From positions 1 through 33,044 of the forward strand of contig CAUJIY010000063.1 in assembly GCA_963205295.1 (NCBI GenBank): 33,044 nt of DNA. The letters run 5' to 3'. The stretch is from Pseudomonadota bacterium. GTDB taxonomy: Bacteria > Pseudomonadota > Gammaproteobacteria > Steroidobacterales > GCA-2729495. Numbering within the stretch: the stretch's first letter is position 1; every line of letters begins with the position of its first letter. The position numbers and the translations under genes are program-made. The notes beneath the pieces were generated by a model, which had not been told where the DNA came from, did no database searches, and saw only the letters and a program-made list of their open reading frames with translations. Positions 8,117 to 17,900 of this stretch are shown in pieces.

Positions 8117-8650
8117 TCAGATCACCGGCACGCGGGTGCTGGTGTGCTCCTGCTCGCGGCGCGCGGACTTGGTGAGCTTCTTGCGGATGCGCTGGCGCTT
8201 GAGCTCGGAGAGGTAGTCGACGAAGAGCTTGCCATCGAGATGGTCCATCTCGTGCTGGATGCACACGGCCTTCAGCCCCTCGGCCTCGAGTTCGAACGGC
8301 CGGCCCTGCAGGTCGAGCGCACGCACCCGGATGCGGCGGGCGCGTTCCACCGTTTCCGTGAAACCGGGTACCGACAGGCAGCCTTCCTCGCCGCTGGCGC
8401 GGTCCTCGGTGGCGAGGATCTCGGGGTTGATGAGCACGAGCGGCTGGTCGCGTTCCTCGGAGATATCCATGACCAGCAGGCGCTGGTGCACGTCCACCTG
8501 GGTCGCGGCCAGCCCCACGCCGGGGGCGGCGTACATGGTCTCGAGCATGTCGGCCGCCAGGCACCGGATGCGGTCGTCGACCGCCACCACCGGCACAGCG
8601 CGTGTGCGCAGCCGGGGGTCTGGATATTCCAGAATCTTCAATAGCGCCAT
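8117..8650 (-). CDS. def: Peptide deformylase
   Basis: A 177-residue metalloenzyme that removes the N-formyl group from nascent proteins. The three motifs are present: GVGLAATQ (motif I), EEGCLSVPG with metal ligand Cys91, and QHEMDHLDG with ligands His133 and His137 and catalytic Glu134. The start at 8650 ([14 protein letters not shown]) is preferred to the ATG two codons upstream at 8656. GAGG lies 8 nt from the former but only 2 nt from the latter, and family members begin MALL or similar. It is the first gene of the minus-strand operon. Confidence 0.97.
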   Translation of the reverse strand: MALLKILEYPDPRLRTRAVPVVAVDDRIRCLAADMLETMYAAPGVGLAATQVDVHQRLLVMDISEERDQPLVLINPEILATEDRASGEEGCLSVPGFTETVERARRIRVRALDLQGRPFELEAEGLKAVCIQHEMDHLDGKLFVDYLSELKRQRIRKKLTKSARREQEHTSTRVPVI

Positions 8651-8656
8651 GGGCAT

Positions 8657-8888
8657 TGCCTCACACTTTCGCGTCCATCCCTAGGAGGGCGCGGCAATTT
8701 TATGATATACCGCATCCGTTTCCGCCCGGGACCGGTCGGTTGGGGTTTCACCGGCCCGGGGTTGCGGTTGTGGTTGCACGGTCGTGGTCGCGCCAGTCCC
8801 CGGAATCGGTCCGGGATTATAGCAACGGTGGCTCCGGTCACCGGGCGCGGCTCCAAGCCCCTCGCTGTGAACTAGGGATGGCGCCTCC
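8657..8888. promoter_or_regulatory. Divergent intergenic region between def and the LysM gene
   Basis: This 232-nt gap must carry promoters for both directions. An AT-rich island at 8696-8710 contains TATGAT on the plus strand (8701-8706) and TATCAT on the minus strand (8707-8702), each a plausible -10. No convincing -35 box was seen for either. A short inverted repeat (CCCGGA 8799-8804, TCCGGG 8810-8815) lies nearer the LysM gene. No ORF is visible here. Confidence 0.35.
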
Positions 8889-10001
8889 ATGAAGATTTCA
8901 CGCCCCTCTGCAGTTTCCGCCGGCCTGCTGCTCTGCACCGCTGCGCTGGCGTTTGGCGCCGGCGCCGGCACGGTGACTGGCGTTACGCTGGCGGCACAGG
9001 AAGCCGCCGCCGCAGGGCCGGCCCTCAACCCGTCGCACCCGCAGGAGTACGTGGTCAAGCGCGGCGACACGTTGTGGGGCATCTCCGCGATGTTCCTGCG
9101 CGATCCCTGGTACTGGCCCGAGATCTGGTCCGCCAACCCGCAGGTTGCGAACCCACACCTTATCTATCCCGGCGACGTGCTCAAGCTCGTCTACGTGGAC
9201 GGCCGCCCGCAGCTGCAACTCGCGCGTGGTGGCGCGGCGGCGACGAGTGGCGGCACGGAGAAGCTCTCGCCGCGCATCCGCGAGCAGGGCCTCGAGGCGG
9301 CCATACCGACGATCCCGCTCGAGGTCATCGGCGCATTCCTGAGCCGCGGCGCCGTGCTGCAGAAGGACGAAATCAAGGAGTCGCCGTACGTGGTGGCGAT
9401 CCGCGATGCGCACCTCGCCGGCGCGGCCGGCAACGAGTTCTACGTGCGCGGCGACATCGGGCCGGTCGACCAGGGCTACAGCGTCGTGCACGTCGGCGAC
9501 AAGCTCGTCGATCCGGACGACGGCGACGTCGTCGGCTACGAGGGCATCTACGTCGGCGAAGGCACGATCCGTCGCGGTGGCGACCCGGCGACGCTGTTCA
9601 TGAGCGACAGCGCCCGCGAGGCCCGCGAGGGCGACCGCCTGATCCGTCAGGACGTGGCCTACCCGGCGCAGTTCACGCCGCGCTCGCCCGCCAAGCCGGT
9701 GGACGGGTCGATCATCCACGTCGTCGACGGCGTCTCGCAGATCGGCCAGTACCAGGTGATCGTCATCAACCGCGGCGCGCGCGACGGGCTCGAGGCCGGC
9801 CACGTGCTGCGCATCTGGCAGCGTGGCGACAAGGTCTCCGACCACGCCAAACCCGGGCGAGTCTCCCAGAAAGTCGTCTTGCCCGACGAGCCGGCAGGGC
9901 TTTCAATGGTGTTCCGTACCTACGAGCGCGTCAGCTTCGCGCTCGTCGTGCGCGCCACCAGCGAGATCCATGTCCTGGACGTCGTCACCAACCCGATCTG
10001 A
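8889..10001 (+). CDS. Exported LysM domain protein
   Basis: A 370-residue protein with an N-terminal Sec signal (MKISRPSAVSAGLLLCTAAL, cleavage near residue 35-45). One LysM peptidoglycan-binding domain spans about 53-102 (EYVVKRGDTLWGISAMFL, then NPHLIYPGDVLKLV), with the WYWPEIW insert typical of the LysM proteins encoded next to dprA. The remaining 260 residues are beta-rich with repeated glycine-asp turns and no recognised catalytic motif. It probably sits in the periplasm bound to the cell wall. It diverges from def and lies 108 nt upstream of dprA, separated by a terminator-like hairpin. Its function is not established. Confidence 0.85.
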   Translation: MKISRPSAVSAGLLLCTAALAFGAGAGTVTGVTLAAQEAAAAGPALNPSHPQEYVVKRGDTLWGISAMFLRDPWYWPEIWSANPQVANPHLIYPGDVLKLVYVDGRPQLQLARGGAAATSGGTEKLSPRIREQGLEAAIPTIPLEVIGAFLSRGAVLQKDEIKESPYVVAIRDAHLAGAAGNEFYVRGDIGPVDQGYSVVHVGDKLVDPDDGDVVGYEGIYVGEGTIRRGGDPATLFMSDSAREAREGDRLIRQDVAYPAQFTPRSPAKPVDGSIIHVVDGVSQIGQYQVIVINRGARDGLEAGHVLRIWQRGDKVSDHAKPGRVSQKVVLPDEPAGLSMVFRTYERVSFALVVRATSEIHVLDVVTNPI

Positions 10002-10049
10002 TCCCGGCGCCGCGCGCGACGCGCGCGCAGACGGCTCCCCGCGTCCCGC

Positions 10050-10082
10050 GACAGCCCGCCACCCGGCGGGCTGTCTGCTTTC
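10050..10082 (+). terminator. Terminator-like hairpin after the LysM gene
   Basis: A perfect 11-bp stem (GACAGCCCGCC at 10050-10060, GGCGGGCTGTC at 10065-10075) with a 4-nt loop ACCC is followed by TGCTTTCC, a short T-rich tract. It is about 50 nt past the LysM stop and 27 nt before dprA. It may limit read-through into dprA. Confidence 0.6.
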
Positions 10083-10109
10083 CGGCAGCGCCCGCTGCAG
10101 GTCCCGGCC

Positions 10110-11216
10110 ATGTCGCGCCCCTGGCTGATCCTCGCCGGCGCCCATGGCCTCACCGGGCACGACGCCGCGGCGCTGCTCGCGGCCTTCGGCAGTGCCGCCG
10201 CCGCGGTGGCCGCGGACAGCGCGGCCCTGCGTGCCGCCGGTCTCAGCGAGGCCGATTCGGCCGCCATCCTGCGGCCCGACGAGCACGCCCTGGCGGCGGC
10301 CGGCGAGTGGCTCGCCGGCGGTGCGGATCGCACGCTCGTGACCTGGGTCGACACGCGCTACCCGGCACTGCTGCGCCAGCTCGCCGATCCGCCGCTGGCG
10401 CTCTACGTGCGCGGCGATCCAGCCGCGCTTGCTCTGCCGCAACTGGCGATCGTCGGCAGCCGCAGCGCGAGCCCCGGCGGCATCGAGACCGCGCGCGCCT
10501 TCGCCGCGCACCTTGCCGGTTGCGGGCTCGCCATCACCAGCGGGCTGGCCCTCGGCATCGATGCCGCGGCGCACGCCGGGGCCATCGCCGCGGGCGGGTG
10601 CACGCTCGCCGTGATGGGCACCGGCCCCGAACAGGTCTACCCGCGCCAGCACGAGGGGCTCGCCACGGCGATCGCCGCGCAGGGCGCGCTTGTCACCGAG
10701 TTCGCTCCGGGCGCATCGCCGCTGCGCGAGAACTTCCCGCGGCGCAACCGCATCATCAGCGGACTGGCGGTCGGTACGCTGGTGGTGGAAGCGCGCGCCC
10801 GCAGCGGTGCGCTGATCACGGCCCGGCGCGCCGCCGAGCAGGGCCGCGAGGTGTTTGCGATCCCCGGGTCGATCCACAATCCGCTCGCGCGCGGCTGTCA
10901 CCGCCTGATCCGTGACGGAGCGAAGCTGGTCGAATCGGCCGCCGACATCCTCGAGGAACTGGCACCGCTGCTCGGTGTGACGCAGGCCGCCGCGACGGCG
11001 CCGGTCACCGCACCGCCTGCCGTGAACGGCGGGCGCACGCACGATCCGGACTACGCGCGCCTGCTCACCGCACTCGGCTGGGACACTGTCGATGCCGACA
11101 CCGTGGCGTCGCGCAGCGGATTGACGCCAGCGGAGGTTTCCTCCATGCTGCTGATACTCGAACTGGAAGGGTCGGTGCAGTTGCTACCGGGCGGGCGCTA
11201 CCAGCGCCAGAGGTAA
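10110..11216 (+). CDS. dprA: DNA processing protein DprA
   Basis: A 368-residue protein. It has an N-terminal helical region, then the Rossmann-like DprA core (about 70-290). The core shows AIVGSRSASPGG, ITSGLALGIDAAAHAGA, VMGTGPEQVYPR, ENFPRRNRIISGLA, ARSGALITARRAAEQGREVFAIPGS in pieces, and CHRLIRDGAKLVE. A C-terminal winged-helix segment (about 310-365) follows. DprA binds incoming single-stranded DNA and loads RecA during natural transformation. The gene starts a compact run dprA-smg (16-nt gap). Its presence is nearly universal, so it does not by itself show that this strain is competent. Confidence 0.96.
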   Translation: MSRPWLILAGAHGLTGHDAAALLAAFGSAAAAVAADSAALRAAGLSEADSAAILRPDEHALAAAGEWLAGGADRTLVTWVDTRYPALLRQLADPPLALYVRGDPAALALPQLAIVGSRSASPGGIETARAFAAHLAGCGLAITSGLALGIDAAAHAGAIAAGGCTLAVMGTGPEQVYPRQHEGLATAIAAQGALVTEFAPGASPLRENFPRRNRIISGLAVGTLVVEARARSGALITARRAAEQGREVFAIPGSIHNPLARGCHRLIRDGAKLVESAADILEELAPLLGVTQAAATAPVTAPPAVNGGRTHDPDYARLLTALGWDTVDADTVASRSGLTPAEVSSMLLILELEGSVQLLPGGRYQRQR

Positions 11217-11232
11217 AGCGGGTCCTGAGCAG

Positions 11233-11709
11233 ATGAATCACAGCGTTCTCGACGTGCTCATGTACCTGTTCGAAACCTTCTCGGAACAGGAGCACGGTGA
11301 GGCTACCGACCACGGCGTACTGCGCCAGGAGCTGCTCCGGGCGGGCTTTCGCGAACCCGAAGTGGACCGCGCCCTCGACTGGCTCGACGATCTCGCGAGC
11401 GACCCCGAACGCCCCTTCCCGACTGCGCCGGGCGAGCGCTCGGTGCGCGTGTTCAATGCCGTGGAGCTGGCGCGGCTCGATGCCGCCTGCCGCGGCTACC
11501 TGGTCTACCTCGGGCACATCGGCATCCTCTCGCCGCTGCAGCGCGAGGTCGTCATCGACCGTCTCATGGCGCTCGGCGCCGGCGAGATCGACGTGGAACA
11601 GGTCAAGTGGGTCACGCTGATGGTGCTCTTCAGCCAGGCGGACGAGGAAAACGCGTTCGCCCGGATGGAAGACCTGATCTTCGAGGAGAACACCGGCCTC
11701 GTGCATTGA
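11233..11709 (+). CDS. smg: Smg family protein (DUF494)
   Basis: A 158-residue, acidic, mostly helical protein beginning MNHSVLDVLMYLFETFSE, the conserved Smg N-terminus, and ending with the family's EENTGLVH. It matches the Smg/DUF494 family by sequence and by position between dprA and topA. The family is cytoplasmic and its biochemical role is unknown. It follows dprA by 16 nt and was probably co-transcribed with it. Confidence 0.92.
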   Translation: MNHSVLDVLMYLFETFSEQEHGEATDHGVLRQELLRAGFREPEVDRALDWLDDLASDPERPFPTAPGERSVRVFNAVELARLDAACRGYLVYLGHIGILSPLQREVVIDRLMALGAGEIDVEQVKWVTLMVLFSQADEENAFARMEDLIFEENTGLVH

Positions 11710-11736
11710 TCATGACCGGCATGTCATGTTCAATCC

Positions 11737-11757
11737 AACCGCGGCCCGACCGCGGTT
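11737..11757 (+). terminator. Perfect hairpin between smg and topA
   Basis: AACCGCGG (11737-11744) and CCGCGGTT (11750-11757) form an 8-bp perfect stem with loop CCCGA. Only TTTGT follows, so a rho-independent terminator is weak. It lies 24 nt before the topA ATG and could instead attenuate or protect the topA transcript. Confidence 0.4.
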
Positions 11758-11780
11758 TGTCGTCTATGGGTACCGGATAA

Positions 11781-14237
11781 ATGGCCAGCAACGTCGTCGT
11801 CGTCGAATCGCCCGCCAAGGCCAAGACGATCGGCAAGTACCTCGGCAAGGATTACCAGATCCTCGCCTCGTACGGCCACGTGCGCGACCTCGTGCCGAAG
11901 GAAGGCGCGGTGGACACCGGCCATGGCTACGCCATGCGCTACGAGGTCATCGAGCGCAACGCCAAGCACGTCGATGCCATCGCCCGCGCCATGAAGAAGG
12001 CCGATGCCATCTACCTCGCCACCGACCCGGACCGGGAGGGCGAGGCCATCTCCTGGCACCTCGCCGAGATCCTGAAGGAGCGCGGCGCCCTCGACGGACG
12101 CGCCGTGCACCGCGTGGTGTTCTACGAGATCACCGAACGCGAGGTGCGCGAGGCGATGCAGAATCCACGCGCGGTGTCGGCCGATCTCGTCAACGCGCAG
12201 CAGGCGCGCCGCGCGCTCGACTACCTCGTCGGCTTCAACCTCTCGCCGCTGCTGTGGAAGAAGGTGCAGCCAAAGCTCTCCGCCGGCCGCGTGCAGAGCC
12301 CGGCGCTGCGCCTGATCTGCGAACGCGAGGACGAGATCGAGGCGTTCCGCAGCCAGGAGTACTGGACCATCGAGGCCGACTGCGCCGCCGGAACTGCACC
12401 CTTCGCGGCGCGGCTCGCCGAGTACCAGGGCAGCAAGGTCGAGCAGTTCACCTTCGGCGACGAGACGGGCGCCACGGCCGCGCGCACGGCGCTGCTCGCC
12501 GCGGCGGGCGGACGCCTGCGCGTGGCCACCATCGAACGGCGCCAGCGCAAGCGCAATCCGGCCCCGCCCTTCACCACCTCGACGCTGCAGCAGGAGGCCT
12601 CGCGCAAGCTCGGCTTCAATGCCCGGCGCACCATGATGGTGGCGCAGAAGCTCTACGAGGGCATCGAGACCGGCGAAGGCACGGTCGGCCTCATCAGCTA
12701 CATGCGCACGGACTCGGTGAACCTCGCCGCAGTCGCACTCGACGAGATCCGCGCGTTCATCGCCGAGCGCTACGGCCCGGACAACCTGCCCGCGCAGCCG
12801 CGTGCCTACAAGACCTCGGCGAAGAACGCCCAGGAAGCCCACGAGGGCGTGCGCCCCACCAGCGTCGCGCGCACCCCGGAGAGCCTGAAGCAGTACCTGA
12901 GCGAGGAACAGTTCCGGCTCTACGACCTCATCTGGAAACGCACCGTCGCCTGCCAGATGGTGCCCGCGGTGTACGACATGGTGACGGTGGACATGCACCC
13001 GGCGATGCGGCCCGAGGTCGCACGCTGGCGCGCCACCGGCTCCACGCTGGTGGTGCCGGGCTTCATTGCCGTCTACCAGGAAGGCCGTGACGACGCTACC
13101 GACGACGACGGCGACCGCGTGCTGCCACCGCTGCAGGAAGGCGCCGAGATCACGCTCGCAGAGATCCGCACCGAGCAGCACTTCACCGAGCCGCCGCCGC
13201 GCTACAACGACGCCACGCTGGTCAAGGCGCTGGAGGAGCACGGCATCGGCCGCCCGTCGACCTACGCCTCGATCATCTCCACGCTGCAGGCCCGCTACGT
13301 CGAGACCGACGGCAAGCGCTTCGTGCCGACCGACATCGGCCGCATCGTCAACCGCTTCCTCACCGAGCATTTCACGCGCTACGTCGACTATGGCTTCACC
13401 GCGCTGATGGAGGACGAACTCGACGAGATCTCGCGCGGCGAGCGCGACTGGATCGGTTTCCTCGACCAGTTCTGGCATCCCTTCGAGGCGCTGGTGAAGG
13501 ACAAGGAAGCGAGCGTCACCCGCGAGCAGGTCGCGCAGGCGCGCGAGCTCGGCATCGACCCGGCCTCCGGCAAGCCGCTGTCGGTGCGCATGGGTCGCTT
13601 CGGCCCGTTCGCCCAGATCGGCACCCGCGACGATGCCGACAAGCCGCGCTTCGCCGGGCTGCGCCCCGGGCAGAAGATGGCGACCATCACGCTCGCCGAG
13701 GCGCTGGAACTGTTCAAGCTGCCGCGCAAGCTCGGCGCCACGGCCGAGGGCGAGCCGGTGCAGGCCAACATCGGACGCTTCGGCCCCTACGTGCAGTACG
13801 GCAAGAAGTACGCCTCGCTCAAGCAGGACGACCCCTACACCATCACGCTCGAACGCGCGCTCGAGGTGATCCGCGAAAAGCAGATCGCCGATGCCAATCG
13901 CCTGATCCAGGATTTCCCCGAGGCGGGCATCCAGGTGCTCAACGGCCGCTACGGCCCCTACATCACCGACCGCGAACGCAATGCCCGCATCCCCAAGGGC
14001 GAGGATCCGAAGAGCCTGACCCTCGAGCAGTGCCGCGAACTGCTCGCCGCGGCCCCGCCACGGCGCAAGGGCGGCTTCCGCGGCCGCAAGGCCGCCGCAC
14101 CGGCGGCGAAGGCATTGGCAAAGCCGGCGGCGAAGACCGTCAAGGCGCCGAAGGAAAAGAAGGCCGCGAAGCCGAAGCAGGCAGCTGTCCGCCGCGCCGC
14201 GGGCGGCGGCAAGAAGAAGCCTGCTGCCTCGGGCTAG
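11781..14237 (+). CDS. topA: DNA topoisomerase I (type IA)
   Basis: An 818-residue protein. The Toprim domain starts VVVESPAKAKTIGKYLG with catalytic Glu9 and has TDPDREGEAISWHL (Asp82, Asp84) for Mg2+. The active-site Tyr307 is in GLISYMRTDS with Arg309. The core ends with repeats of the type GRFGPFAQ/GRFGPYVQYGKKYAS/GRYGPYITD, which are topoisomerase C-terminal repeat units. The enzyme relaxes negative supercoils. Unlike E. coli TopA there are no cysteine-rich zinc ribbons. The last 60 or so residues are instead a Lys/Ala/Pro-rich basic tail, as seen in TopA of several other lineages. It is preceded by a small hairpin and followed 21 nt later by tsaC. Confidence 0.97.
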   Translation: MASNVVVVESPAKAKTIGKYLGKDYQILASYGHVRDLVPKEGAVDTGHGYAMRYEVIERNAKHVDAIARAMKKADAIYLATDPDREGEAISWHLAEILKERGALDGRAVHRVVFYEITEREVREAMQNPRAVSADLVNAQQARRALDYLVGFNLSPLLWKKVQPKLSAGRVQSPALRLICEREDEIEAFRSQEYWTIEADCAAGTAPFAARLAEYQGSKVEQFTFGDETGATAARTALLAAAGGRLRVATIERRQRKRNPAPPFTTSTLQQEASRKLGFNARRTMMVAQKLYEGIETGEGTVGLISYMRTDSVNLAAVALDEIRAFIAERYGPDNLPAQPRAYKTSAKNAQEAHEGVRPTSVARTPESLKQYLSEEQFRLYDLIWKRTVACQMVPAVYDMVTVDMHPAMRPEVARWRATGSTLVVPGFIAVYQEGRDDATDDDGDRVLPPLQEGAEITLAEIRTEQHFTEPPPRYNDATLVKALEEHGIGRPSTYASIISTLQARYVETDGKRFVPTDIGRIVNRFLTEHFTRYVDYGFTALMEDELDEISRGERDWIGFLDQFWHPFEALVKDKEASVTREQVAQARELGIDPASGKPLSVRMGRFGPFAQIGTRDDADKPRFAGLRPGQKMATITLAEALELFKLPRKLGATAEGEPVQANIGRFGPYVQYGKKYASLKQDDPYTITLERALEVIREKQIADANRLIQDFPEAGIQVLNGRYGPYITDRERNARIPKGEDPKSLTLEQCRELLAAAPPRRKGGFRGRKAAAPAAKALAKPAAKTVKAPKEKKAAKPKQAAVRRAAGGGKKKPAASG

Positions 14238-14258
14238 GCCGCCACGGGGCGCCGGCGC

Positions 14259-14816
14259 GTGACCGCGAGCCCGCTCCTGCGCCGTGCCGCCCGTCTCCTG
14301 CGCCGGGGCGGTGTCATCGCCTATCCCACGGAAGCCGTCTACGGGCTGGGCTGCAACCCGGGCGACGAGGCGGCCCTGCGCCGGATCCTCGCCATCAAGG
14401 CCCGGCCCGGTCGCGCCGGTTTCATCCTCATCGCCGCGGACCTCGGGCAGCTGCGGAGCTGGATCGCACCGACCGCAGCCGAGGAGCGCCGGCTGGCTGA
14501 ACCTACGGCAGCGCCGGTGACCTGGGTGGTGCGGGCCGGGACCCGCGCCGGTCGGCTGCTCACCGGCGGCCGCCCGACGCTGGCCGTGCGCGTAACGACC
14601 CACCCTGTCGCTGCCGCGCTCTGCCGCGCGGCGGGCATGCCGCTCGTCTCGACCAGTGCCAACGTCCACGGGCGCCCACCCGCCCGCACCGCCCTCGCCG
14701 TACGCCGGCGCCTCGGCCGCCAGCTCGACCTGGTCGTCCCGGGCGCGACCGGCAGGCAGGCACGCCCGACCGCGATCCGCCTCGCGGCGACGGGCGCGGT
14801 CCTGCGGCACGGCTGA
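14259..14816 (+). CDS. tsaC: L-threonylcarbamoyladenylate synthase
   Basis: A 185-residue YrdC/Sua5-fold protein with a GTG start. It makes threonylcarbamoyl-AMP for t6A37 modification of ANN-decoding tRNAs. Seen are GVIAYPTEAVYGLGCNP (substrate loop), IKARPGRAGFILIA (Lys-Arg site; the usual sequence is KxRP), and PLVSTSANVHGRPPA (the STSAN nucleotide-binding motif). Length equals that of E. coli TsaC, without the C-terminal Sua5 domain. It lies 21 nt after topA. The usual following gene, hemF, is not here; a protease gene occupies that place. Confidence 0.95.
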   Translation: MTASPLLRRAARLLRRGGVIAYPTEAVYGLGCNPGDEAALRRILAIKARPGRAGFILIAADLGQLRSWIAPTAAEERRLAEPTAAPVTWVVRAGTRAGRLLTGGRPTLAVRVTTHPVAAALCRAAGMPLVSTSANVHGRPPARTALAVRRRLGRQLDLVVPGATGRQARPTAIRLAATGAVLRHG

Positions 14817-14846
14817 CGCCGCGGATCCCTCCGGCCAGCGCCGAGG

Positions 14847-14876
14847 CTGACGGACCCGGCCCGGATTTTGTAAGAT
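14847..14876 (+). promoter_or_regulatory. Possible sigma-70 promoter of the secreted protease gene
   Basis: CTGACG at 14847-14852 (4 of 6 to TTGACA) and TAAGAT at 14871-14876 are separated by 18 nt, about 90 nt upstream of the protease start. The -10 lies in the only AT-rich stretch of the tsaC-protease gap. Confidence 0.35.
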
Positions 14877-14928
14877 AGCCGCAGCCGCCTCAGGAATCGC
14901 GGCTAAGCCTCTGTAAGAACAAGAATCT

Positions 14929-14948
14929 CCGCCTGTCCCCACAGGCGG
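14929..14948 (+). promoter_or_regulatory. Hairpin in the leader of the protease gene
   Basis: CCGCCTGT (14929-14936) and ACAGGCGG (14941-14948) pair perfectly over 8 bp with loop CCCC, ending 20 nt before the GTG start. It has no T-tract. It could act on mRNA stability or translation, but there is no direct evidence. Confidence 0.35.
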
Positions 14949-14968
14949 TATCACGGGGTTCCCCGACG

Positions 14969-17900
14969 GTGCAGCACTCGCCCGGCCAACGCTTCCGCCT
15001 CCTCGCCCGCCGCGCGGTGCTGCTGGTGCTGGGCTGTGGTGTGCTGCTCCCGGTCGTGGTCGGGGCCGCCGACGATGACAGCCGCATCTACATCGTGCAG
15101 CTCGCCGAACCTGCGGCGATCGAGGCCGACCCCGGCCGGGTACGCGCCGGGGATGGCGCGCGCGTCGATCCGCGCTCGGTCGCGGTGCGCCGCTACGGCG
15201 CCGTCCTGGAAGAGAGCCACGACCGGCTCCTCGAAGCCATCGGCGCGCCCGATGCCAAGCTCTACAGCTACCGGCTTGCCTTCAACGGCTTCGCCGCGCG
15301 GCTGACGCCGGCGCAGGTCGCCGCCCTGCGCGCGCGGCCCGAGGTCAGGCGCGTGTGGCAGGACCGGGTGAAGACGCTGAAGACCAACGCCAGCGCCCGC
15401 GCGCTGGGCCTGCTCGACCCTGGCGGCGGGCTGCGCGCCGCACAGGGGCTCGACGGCGAGGACGTCGTCATCGGCGTCATCGACAGCGGCATCACGCCGG
15501 AACATCCGAGTTTCGCGGCGCGCGTGGCGCAACCGAAGCCACGGATCTGCAGCTCGTCCTGGGTCGCCGATTCGCTGCTCGGCCGCTGGCTGTGCGCGCG
15601 CTTTCGCAAGCCGCGCTGGCGCGAACTCTACACGCCGGCCCGCGACTGGCATGGCACCTGCGTGAGCGGCGAGCGTTTCTCCGCCGGGGACTGCTCGCGC
15701 AAGCTCCTCGGTGCGCGCTTCTACGTCGACGGCTTTCGCCAGAGCTACGACATGGACCCGGGCGAGTTCCTCTCCCCGCGCGACGCCGACGGCCACGGCA
15801 CCCACATCGCCTCGGTCGCCGCCGGGGCCCGTGTGCAGGCAGCCATCGGCGGGCGCCCGCTCGCACCGATCGCCGGCATGGCGCCGCGCGCACGGCTCGC
15901 CGTGTACAAGGCCTGCTGGCTCGAGCGCGATGCCACGCGCGCGAGCTGCGCGATGTCGGACCTGCAGCGCGCTATCGAGGACGCCGTGGCCGACGGCGTC
16001 GACATCATCAACTACTCGGTCGGCACCACCGAGGGCGGCCCGGCCGATCCCGATGCGCTGGCGCTGCTCGCGGCCGCCGATGCCGGCATCTTCACCGCCG
16101 TCGCCGCCGGCAACGGCGGCCCCGTGGCGGCGAGCGTCGAGTCACCCGGCACCGCGCCCTGGGTGACGACAGTCGCGGCGGCGAGCCGCGCTGGCCAGCG
16201 CTTCGACGAGGTCATGCGGGTGAGCGCCCCGGCCAGCGCAGCGGGCGACTACGCCTTCCGCGAAGCGGGCTTCACGCCGACGCTGCGCAGTACCGGCGCA
16301 CTCGACCTGCGCCTCGTCGCCGCGGACGACGGCGAGCCCACCGTGGCGAACGAGGCAGCGAGCCGCGACGACGCCTGCCAGCCGCTCGTCAATGCCACCG
16401 GGATCAGTGGCCGCATCGTCCTGATCCGCCGCGGCGGCTGCACCTTCGAGGAGAAGCTCGTCAACGCCGAAGCCGCCGGTGCGAAAGCCGTGGTGGTGTA
16501 CAGCAACGCCGGCGCAGCCCTGATCATGACCGGCACGCGCGGCAGCGTGGGGATCCCGGCGGTGATGGTGAGCCAGGCGAACGGCGAGTTCCTCGCCGCG
16601 CGCCTCGCCGCCGGCGACGCCGTGCAGCTGCGACTGGAGAAGGGTCGCCTGCTCGCGCGTGAAGAGCCGGGCGACGTGCTGCAGGCCCAGTCGGCGCGCG
16701 GCCCGAATGCCAACCTCGGCGATGTCCTCAAGCCGGACCTCGCCGCACCCGGCGTCGACATCCTCGGCGCGCAGACGCCGGACGTCGCCAACGGCACGCG
16801 CGGCGAGCGTTTCCAGTACCTGTCCGGCACCTCGATGGCCGTGCCGCATGTCGCCGGCGTCGCCGCACTGCTGCGCCAGGCACACCCGGACTGGAGCCCG
16901 GCCGCGATCCGCTCCGCCCTCGTGACCACCGCGCGCCAGGATGTCCACGCCGAGGACGGCACCAGCCCCGCCAGCCCCTTCGATGTCGGTGCGGGCTACC
17001 TCGTGCCGAACGCCGCACTCACACCGGGCCTGGTCTACGAGGCCGGCCGCGACGACTATGACGCCTTCGCCTGCGGTGCCGGCTTCAGTCATGTCGCGCC
17101 CGAGCGCTGCCAGGACCTGGCCGACACCGGCTGGTCGCTCGACCAGGACGCGCTGAACCTGCCCTCGGTGACGACCAGCCTGCTCGTCACCGAACGCACC
17201 GTGCGCCGGCGCGTCACCAATGTCGGCCCGCCGGCGCAGTTCACCGCCGCGATCGAGGCCCCGCCCGGGGTCGGCGTGAGCGTGTCGCCGGCCACGCTCA
17301 GTCTCGCCACCGGCGAAACCGCCGAGTTCACCATCACCTTCACCAACCTCGGCGATCCCGCGAGCATCGACCGCTGGAACTTCGGCGCGCTCACCTGGGT
17401 CGGTGCCGAAGCGCGCGTTCGCAGCCCGATCGCCGTGGCCCCGGGGCTCATCGGCGTGCCGGCTGCAGTGGCCGGCAGCGGCGTCACCGGCAGCATTCGT
17501 CTTGCGGTGGAGTTCGGCTACGACGGCGCCTACACGGCGCAGGCCAGTGCGCTGGCCGAGCCGGAGGTCATCGCCGGCTTCATCACCGACGATCCGCTCG
17601 ACTTCTACACCGTGCTCCCCGACGCAGCCCTGCCCGACCACGTGCGCCGTTTCCGCGTCGAGGTCCTGCCGGGCGTGCGCTACCTGCGCGTGGCCGCGAC
17701 CGGCACCGACGAAGGGGCCAGCGACGATCTCGACCTCTACCTGCAGTGCCCCGGTGGCAGCTGCCCCGGCGGTGGCACGCTGCTCGCGAGCGCGACAGCC
17801 GCCGAATACGAAGCGATCGACATCGTCGATCCGGCGCCGGGCGAATACCTGATCGACGTCCATGGCTACGCCACCGACGACGTGGCCGGCGGTCCCGGCG

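Noticed and set aside
11730-14954. 1074-codon minus-strand frame
   Set aside because: It is antisense to topA and tsaC, whose motifs are complete; composition is shadow-like.
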